Program-made: the position numbers and the translations under genes | The notes under the pieces: generated by a model | Told to the model about the DNA's origin: nothing | Databases searched by the model: none | The model's input: only the letters and a program-made list of their open reading frames with translations | Source of the DNA: Hamadaea flava | Lineage (GTDB): Bacteria > Actinomycetota > Actinomycetes > Mycobacteriales > Micromonosporaceae | Reading direction: 5' to 3' | Assembly (NCBI RefSeq): GCF_024172085.1 | Contig: NZ_JAMZDZ010000001.1 | Coordinates: 1,302,001-1,366,000 of the forward strand | DNA length: 64,000 nucleotides | Part shown: positions 61,120 to 64,000 of the stretch, piece after piece | How positions within the stretch are numbered: position 1 is the stretch's first letter | Layout: every line of letters starts with the position of its first letter

Positions 61120-62157
61120 TTAGAGCGGTACGCGTACGATCTGGCCGCCGCCGGCGCACACGCCGCAGTCGCTGATGTAGGCGTACCCGTTGTGGAGAGC
61201 GAGACCACCGGGGAGGACGAGGCCGCCGACGATCGTGACCGGCGACCGGCCGGGGCGGATCTTGAGCAGGCGGCCGGACGGTACCGGGCTGAGCAACCCC
61301 TCGTGGGCGATCTCCAGGGCGTAGATCGTGCCGTCCGGCGCGACCGCGACGTCGATCAGGTCGGTCAGGCCTTGCGCGACGATCTGCGGCTGCCGGCCGG
61401 GGACGACGCGGTAGACGCGCGCCGCGCCGTTGGGGAAGGGGAAGCCGGTGAGCTGTCCGACGTAGTACGCGCCCTGGTGGTACGCGACGCCGGTCGGTAC
61501 GGCCTGGAAGCCGTCGCGTTCCGGGAAGACCGCGAGGGTCTTGATCGCGCCGGTGGCTGAGATGCCCAGCAGGCTGTTGCCGCCCGCGTCGGTGACGGCG
61601 AGGCCGCCCGGTCCGGGCACCACGCTCTGTGGGTTCGAGTCGGTCTCGCCGCCGTCCGGGTTGTGCGCCTTCTCGTACGCCGAAACGTCCGCCACCCGCT
61701 TGAGCGTCGGCGTGGTCGAACCAGGGACGAAGGTGTAGAGGCTGCCGAGCTGCTTCCCCGCTGCCGGCAGCTGAGCGCGCAGGTCGGGATTCGCGCCCAG
61801 GCCCGTGGTGAGCAAGCCGATCCCGAGGAAGCTGACGTCGGACGGGCCGATCGCACTGGAGCCGTCCGGGGCGGCCAGGGACGGCAGGCCGGTGACGACC
61901 CGGGACAGCGTGCCGTTCTTGATTCGGGCGAGCGCGCCGGTCGGGCCGAAGCAGGACTCGCCGCCCTCGGGGCCGGGGAAGCAGGGGCCGGCTCCGCCTT
62001 TGCCCGCCTCGGCGACGTAGAGCGCGCCGTCTGGGCCGAACGCGAGTCCGCGAGGATTGTTCAGACCCTGTACGACCACAGTGGCCGGGGCCGCCATCGC
62101 GGGTGTGGGGGCGAGCGCGGCCGCCAAGGCGACCGCGCTCGCGACGAGTACGCGCAC
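61120..62157 (-). CDS. Secreted ScyD/ScyE-family beta-propeller protein
   Basis: The 345-residue protein starts at GTG 62157 behind AGAGGA and has a signal peptide (VLVASAVALAAALAPTPA). The mature part is a six-bladed propeller with repeated NHL-like strands: GLNNPRGLAFGPDGALYVAE, GLTDLIDVAVAPDGTIYALE. This matches the ScyD/ScyE family, named from cyanobacterial scytonemin genes; bacterial relatives are uncharacterised. No operon partner. It could bind or modify a small molecule outside the cell. Confidence 0.85.
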   Translation of the reverse strand: MRVLVASAVALAAALAPTPAMAAPATVVVQGLNNPRGLAFGPDGALYVAEAGKGGAGPCFPGPEGGESCFGPTGALARIKNGTLSRVVTGLPSLAAPDGSSAIGPSDVSFLGIGLLTTGLGANPDLRAQLPAAGKQLGSLYTFVPGSTTPTLKRVADVSAYEKAHNPDGGETDSNPQSVVPGPGGLAVTDAGGNSLLGISATGAIKTLAVFPERDGFQAVPTGVAYHQGAYYVGQLTGFPFPNGAARVYRVVPGRQPQIVAQGLTDLIDVAVAPDGTIYALEIAHEGLLSPVPSGRLLKIRPGRSPVTIVGGLVLPGGLALHNGYAYISDCGVCAGGGQIVRVPL

Positions 62158-62254
62158 GAAGTTCCTCTGGGATGTCAGGCCCGCCGGTCCGCAGGCACTA
62201 TCCCGGATCAAATCGCACTAAAAAGGACTAAGCGCGTCACCACGCCGAACCGCG

Positions 62255-63223
62255 TCAGCAGTCGTAGAGCGAGTTCGGGTGGATCTTCTCGCAGTACCGG
62301 ATGTGAATGTGGTTGTCGTGCCCCTCGTACGCCGACGTCAGCCCCTCGCTGATGAGCGTCGGGTCGTTGAACCAGATGGCCATGATGTGGCCCGGCGCCG
62401 CCGCCCGGATCATCTGGACGAGCTGCCGGGTGGCCGCCCGGTCGTAGGTGGACGATTGCCAGGTGATGCGCCCGGCGGTGCACTGGGCGTCGTCGGCGCG
62501 GATGGGCCAGACGTCGACGTCCAGCCCGACCTCGTGGCTCGCGTGCCCGGCGATGTCGCCGCCGTGCTCGAACCCGGCGTCGCCGAGCGGCAGCTTGCCC
62601 TGACCGGTCGCGGCGAAGTCGGCGGCCGCCTTCTCCACCTGGCCGATCGCGGCGGCGGTGGCCCAGTTCGCCGCCGTGCCGTTGCCGTCCGGGTCCTGGT
62701 CGCACAGGTTCGTGAAGGCCGGATAGTCGTAATGCCAGACCAGGTTCTTCCAGGTGATCGGCCCGGCGATGCCGTCGACGCCGATCCCGGCGTGGGACTG
62801 GAAGGTGCGTACGGCGCTGTCGGTCGCGGCGTCGAACGAGCCGCTGACGGTCAGCGAGAGGTTGCGCTTGGCGTTCAGCTCGACCTGCAACGCCTTCACC
62901 GCGTCGCTCGTGGTGCCCTGGCCGATCTGCACGACGAGGGCGCCCCAGGTCGCCGGGCCGACGATGCCGTCGACTCCGAGCCCCTTGGCCGCCTGGAAGG
63001 CCTTCACCTTCGTGACGGTCGCGGAGTCGAAGACACCGGTCAGGGTGGTCGCCTGCCCGTGGTACGCCAGCAGGTGCTGGATCGCCAGCACGTCCGCGCC
63101 GCGGTTGCCGCTGCTCTGCGTCGGGAAGAACGCGCCGGCGTACGCCTGCGCCGGGGCGGCCGCCGTCAAGGCCGCCGGGACTGCGGCGACGAGCGCCGTC
63201 AGGAGGAGAAGGAAGCGTCTCAT
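62255..63223 (-). CDS. Secreted zinc murein peptidase (MepA/M15-like) with two PG-binding domains
   Basis: The 322-residue protein has a signal peptide, two PG_binding_1 repeats (about 35-95 and 100-165) and a C-terminal LAS-fold catalytic domain with HASHEVGLDVDV and HDNHIHIRYC, the zinc-binding signature of penicillin-insensitive murein endopeptidases. It likely cuts peptide cross-links during wall turnover. ATG 63223 follows GGGAGG-like sequence (minus strand). The upstream 290 bp hold an AT-rich promoter stretch near 63250 and a palindrome. Confidence 0.87.
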   Translation of the reverse strand: MRRFLLLLTALVAAVPAALTAAAPAQAYAGAFFPTQSSGNRGADVLAIQHLLAYHGQATTLTGVFDSATVTKVKAFQAAKGLGVDGIVGPATWGALVVQIGQGTTSDAVKALQVELNAKRNLSLTVSGSFDAATDSAVRTFQSHAGIGVDGIAGPITWKNLVWHYDYPAFTNLCDQDPDGNGTAANWATAAAIGQVEKAAADFAATGQGKLPLGDAGFEHGGDIAGHASHEVGLDVDVWPIRADDAQCTAGRITWQSSTYDRAATRQLVQMIRAAAPGHIMAIWFNDPTLISEGLTSAYEGHDNHIHIRYCEKIHPNSLYDC

Positions 63224-63285
63224 GGGAGGGATTTTCAGCTCTACTCAACGATATGTAAATGCATAACATTGACGGATGTTTCGGT

Positions 63286-63346
63286 GCTGGATCAGGGTTC
63301 TCGGTCGAGTCCTGGGCCGAGATTCGACCTGGAACCCTGATCCAGC
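63286..63346. repeat. Palindromic element, family D
   Basis: GCTGGATCAGGGTTC (63286-63300) and GAACCCTGATCCAGC (63332-63346) are perfect 15-bp arms; inner CCTGGGCCGA recalls the family A core. Apart from this and promoters I see nothing in 63224-63516. Confidence 0.88.
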
Positions 63347-63516
63347 GCCCACGCCGACACACAAGCTCAGGAATCTGCCAGCGACACGCGGTCGCGACGA
63401 GCCCTCGATCCGCAGATCGTATGGCTACGATCCACCGCCAATGCCCGATTTGCGAATATCGCACCGGGAGCCGAAGACGCCCAGCCCAAAGGGGGCGTCC
63501 CACACGGGGGTGGACA

Positions 63517-64000
63517 TGTCCTTACGAAGAGAGTTCCTGGCGGCCGACCTGCCGGCGTCGATAACGGTGGCGCTGCTGGCGGTGCCGTTGTCGCTCGGCA
63601 TCGCGGCGGCGTCGGGCGCGCCGCCGATCGCCGGGCTCGTCGCGGCGGTGGTCGGCGGCATCGTGGCGGGCGGCTTGAGCGGCGCGCCCTTGCAGGTCAG
63701 CGGCCCGGCGGCGGGGCTGACCGTGATCGTGCTCGGGCTCGTGGGCGACTACGGCTGGGCGACGATGTGCGCGATCACGCTGCTGGCGGGTCTGGTGCAG
63801 GTGGCGGCCGGGTTCACCCGGCGTGGCCGGTTGGCGCTGAACCTGCCGCCGGCCGTGGTGCACGGCATGCTCGCCGGGATCGGCGTCGTGATCGTGCTGT
63901 CGCAGCTGTGTGTCGTGCTCGGCGTACCGGGGAAGGAGACGCCGCTGCAGAACCTGGTGAGCCTGCCGACGGCGCTGAGCTTCGACCGGATCGAGTCCGC
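63517..64000 (+). CDS. SulP-family anion transporter (3' end outside window)
   Basis: The first 161 residues are present. They begin MSLRREFLAADLPASITVAL and show the SulP/SLC26 pattern of short helices with the signature GAPLQVSGPAAGLTV. SulP proteins move sulfate, bicarbonate or other anions; many actinobacterial ones carry a C-terminal STAS or carbonic anhydrase domain, which cannot be judged here. ATG 63517 is used; GTG 63511 is in frame. Confidence 0.85.

Overview
The window is visibly high-G+C (around 70%) with GTG starts, GTGA/ATGA gene overlaps and dense coding on both strands, which points to a filamentous actinobacterium. Mannolipid-type glycosyltransferases, many F5/8C-domain secreted glycosidases and a strong preference for the word GCGTACGC suggest a Micromonosporaceae-like chromosome; this placement is inference. 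I see no tRNA, rRNA, CRISPR array, phage or transposase gene.

Layout. 1-2.2 kb: a cut membrane protein, an LPDTG cell-wall protein and a hypothetical membrane protein. 2.3-7.1 kb: a tightly overlapping minus-strand operon of a vWA/solute-binding lipoprotein, an XpaC-like protein, a second anchored solute-binding protein and TelA. 7.2-16.2 kb: ATP-grasp enzyme, aldo/keto reductase, DinB-like protein, a sigma factor fused through a membrane helix to a beta-propeller, a double-RCK protein, a Tat-lipoprotein intradiol dioxygenase and a DMT transporter. 16.4-21.7 kb: four glycosyltransferases that fit mannolipid/lipomannan assembly, two of them carrying 15-bp in-frame tandem repeats. 21.8-29.9 kb: small regulators and enzymes (DoxX/HxlR, VOC, DUF222-HNH, deaminase, a divergent NarL-type two-component pair, DUF2071, a 39-residue membrane protein, a coiled-coil protein). 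30-34.5 kb: a secreted GH64-type glucanase, gene debris, a DMT transporter and LysR. 34.5-42.2 kb: multicopper oxidase with a membrane partner, a second two-component pair, TetR-GNAT, and an iron-box-controlled acylase/acyltransferase pair. 42.2-50.2 kb: two sugar ABC permeases, a LacI repressor, a 1140-residue GH16-like/TIM-barrel protein and a GH1 beta-glucosidase. 50.2-64 kb: a glycosyltransferase, secreted nuclease, subtilase, reductase, two secreted zinc peptidoglycan peptidases, a highly acidic amphi-Trp protein, a ScyD-like propeller and the start of a SulP transporter.

How genes work together. The clearest regulon is beta-glucan use: five near-identical palindromes (GGAGAGCGCTCTCC type) sit at the GH64 gene, the ABC permease operon, the lacI gene, the GH16-like gene and the GH1 gene, four of them just downstream of a TTGACA -35 box. 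Secreted enzymes would cut the glucan, the permeases import oligosaccharides, and the GH1 enzyme would finish inside the cell. A second circuit is iron-linked: a DtxR/IdeR-like box lies just before an Ntn-acylase and a siderophore-type N-acyltransferase.

The most unusual non-coding feature is a set of about ten dispersed 59-67 bp palindromic elements in at least three related families, some lying inside or ending genes, plus a four-copy array of 21-bp palindromes spaced 40-41 bp apart.
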